Source: Roseiarcus sp963807735 (GTDB taxonomy: Bacteria; Pseudomonadota; Alphaproteobacteria; Rhizobiales; Beijerinckiaceae). From it: a stretch of DNA of 64,000 bases. Each line of letters opens with the position of its first letter. Within the stretch, counting starts at the first letter, position 1. Below, in pieces: positions 62,593 through 64,000 of this stretch. Location: contig CAWEDI010000035.1 in assembly GCA_963807735.1 (NCBI GenBank), positions 1 to 64,000 of the forward strand, written 5' to 3'. The notes beneath the pieces were generated by a model, which saw only the letters and a list, made by a program, of their open reading frames with translations, had not been told where the DNA came from and searched no databases. A program made the position numbers and the translations under genes.

Positions 62593-64000
62593 ATTCCGAG
62601 GAGACCCGCAACCTCATCCTGGCGATCGTGCTTTCCGCGATCGTCCTGATCGGTTGGAACTACGTCTTCGCGCCGAAGACGCATCCGGCGCCGGCCAACG
62701 CGCCGATCGCGGCGAACTCCGCCGCCAACGGGGTCGCCGCGCCGCAGACCGCGACGCCCGCGATTGACGCGGTCAAACCGCGCGCCGACGCGCTCGCCGC
62801 CAGCCCCCGCGTGACGATCGACGCGCCCGGCCTCGGCGGCTCGATCAATCTCGACGGCGGCGAGATCGACGACATTTTCCTGAAAGGCTACCGCGAGACG
62901 ATCGACCCCGACAGCCCGCATGTCGTGTTGTTCTCGCCCGCCGGCGCCGCCGAGCCCTATTGGGCGGAGACCGGCTTCGTCAGCGCCGACAAGGCGATCA
63001 AGGCGCCCAATCGCGAGACCCACTGGACGTCGAGCGGCGGCGACCTCACCCCCGGCCATCCGGTGACGCTCACCTTCGACAACGGCGAAGGTCTGGTGTT
63101 CTCGCGCGAGATCGCCGTCGATGACAAATACATGTTCACCGTGGCCGACAAGGTCGAGAACAAGGGCGACAAGCCGGTCTCGCTGCGGCCCTACGCGCTG
63201 ATCCTGCGACGCGGCACGCCGAAGGTGAGCGGCTATTCCGTGCTGCACGAAGGTTTCGTCGGCGTGATCGGCGACTCCTCGGTGCAGGAGGTCACGTACT
63301 CCGGCATCGAGAAGGAGACCAACCGGGTCAAGGAGATGAAGGGACCGGGTGGCTGGCTCGGCTTCACCGACAAATATTGGGCCTCGGCGATCATTCCCGG
63401 TCAGACCGAAGACGTCGCCGCGCGCTATTCCGCCAGCGGACCGACGACCCGGCCGGATTACCAGACCGATTTCGTCGCCCCCGCCATCGACGTCGCGCCG
63501 GGCGCGTCGGCCTCGCAGCAGACCCGCATCTTCGCCGGCGCGAAGGAAGTTTCGGTCATCGACGAATACGGCGCCAAGTACGGCATCAAGAAGTTCGATC
63601 TGATGATAGATTGGGGCTGGTTCTACTTCATCACCAAGCCGTTGTTCAAGCTGATCGATTTCATCTACAAGATCGTCGGCAATTTCGGCGTCGCGATCCT
63701 GTGCGTCACCGTGATCGTCAAGGCGGTGTTCTTCCCGCTCGCCAACCAGAGCTATCGCTCGATGGCGAAGATGAAGGTGATCCAGCCAAAGCTCGCGCTG
63801 CTGAAGGAGACCTATCCCAACGATCCACAGAAGCAGCAGCAAGCGCAGATGGAGCTGATGCGCAAGGAAGGGGTCAACCCGGTCGCCGGCTGCTTGCCGA
63901 TGCTGATACAGATCCCGGTGTTCTTCGCGCTTTACAAGGTCATCTTTATCACCATCGAGATGCGCCACGCGCCGTTCTTCGGCTGGATCAAGGATCTGTC
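62589..64000 (+). CDS. yidC: membrane protein insertase YidC (3' end outside window)
   Basis: 470 complete residues are visible from the ATG at 62589 (MNSEETRNLILAIVLSAIVL), with the first TM segment near 8-26. A periplasmic beta-sandwich domain follows (to ~350: PRVTIDAPGLGGSINLDGGE, TYSGIEKETNRVKEMKGPGG). The insertase core then begins: FGVAILCVTVIVKAVFFPLA, NQSYRSMAKMKVIQPKLALL and VNPVAGCLPMLIQIPVFFAL. The last residues are cut at base 64000. Needed for insertion of inner-membrane proteins. Confidence 0.97.
   Translation, partial: MNSEETRNLILAIVLSAIVLIGWNYVFAPKTHPAPANAPIAANSAANGVAAPQTATPAIDAVKPRADALAASPRVTIDAPGLGGSINLDGGEIDDIFLKGYRETIDPDSPHVVLFSPAGAAEPYWAETGFVSADKAIKAPNRETHWTSSGGDLTPGHPVTLTFDNGEGLVFSREIAVDDKYMFTVADKVENKGDKPVSLRPYALILRRGTPKVSGYSVLHEGFVGVIGDSSVQEVTYSGIEKETNRVKEMKGPGGWLGFTDKYWASAIIPGQTEDVAARYSASGPTTRPDYQTDFVAPAIDVAPGASASQQTRIFAGAKEVSVIDEYGAKYGIKKFDLMIDWGWFYFITKPLFKLIDFIYKIVGNFGVAILCVTVIVKAVFFPLANQSYRSMAKMKVIQPKLALLKETYPNDPQKQQQAQMELMRKEGVNPVAGCLPMLIQIPVFFALYKVIFITIEMRHAPFFGWIKDL

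Noticed and set aside
62481..63968. 495-codon minus-strand frame over yidC
   Set aside because: Shadow of the intact yidC gene; no domain.
61829..64000. Replication origin near rpmH
   Set aside because: rpmH is often near oriC in other bacteria, but no DnaA-box cluster or AT-rich unwinding region was seen here.
1..64000. CRISPR array
   Set aside because: No run of regularly spaced direct repeats of 25-40 bp was seen.

Overview
The window looks like part of an alphaproteobacterial chromosome, probably Hyphomicrobiales (Rhizobiales). GC is high throughout, the right end carries the conserved rpmH-rnpA-yidC order, and the small accessory families (DUF3768, DUF927) are common in that group. No tRNA, rRNA or CRISPR array was recognised. 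Family assignments come from reading the translations and motifs; nothing was searched against a database.

Bases 1-30600 are an accessory region packed with small redox and detoxification genes. It holds three Rossmann F420/NADP-oxidoreductase-like proteins, many short-chain dehydrogenases (SDRs), a RutE-type nitroreductase, two glutathione transferase-fold proteins, an AhpD-like carboxymuconolactone decarboxylase, an ABM monooxygenase, a peroxiredoxin-like protein, a metallo-beta-lactamase-fold hydrolase, a DoxX-like and another membrane protein, an EamA exporter and a secreted esterase. One AraC, two LysR (one frameshifted) and two TetR regulators sit among them. Much of the region is decaying: frameshifted genes, SDR fragments, a DUF927 gene split by a complete IS1634-like element, a resolvase remnant, and one SDR present as two nearly identical inverted copies 10 kb apart.

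Bases 30980-33660 are an insertion-sequence graveyard (IS66 and IS21 remnants and an inactivated IS630 element). Bases 34350-46075 are a sugar or polyol catabolic cluster: class I aldolase, fused dihydroxyacetone-type kinase, GntR/UTRA regulator, zinc alcohol dehydrogenase, a frameshifted FGGY kinase, a four-gene ABC importer and a dead SDR. Three similar dyads (core TTGTnCGnACAA) lie upstream of the aldolase, the GntR gene and the ABC operon and suggest a single GntR regulon.

Bases 46168-52330 form an integrase-rich island end: an integrase remnant, an IS3 element with a 3-bp target duplication, a short tyrosine recombinase, DUF3768, hypothetical genes and a P4-type integrase. The island abuts what appears to be the C-terminal piece of a glycosyltransferase (52344-52790).

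From about 52800 the sequence looks like intact core genome: a diguanylate cyclase, a secreted YVTN beta-propeller protein, an RND efflux pair, a BluB-like flavin enzyme, rpmH, rnpA and yidC (cut by the window end).
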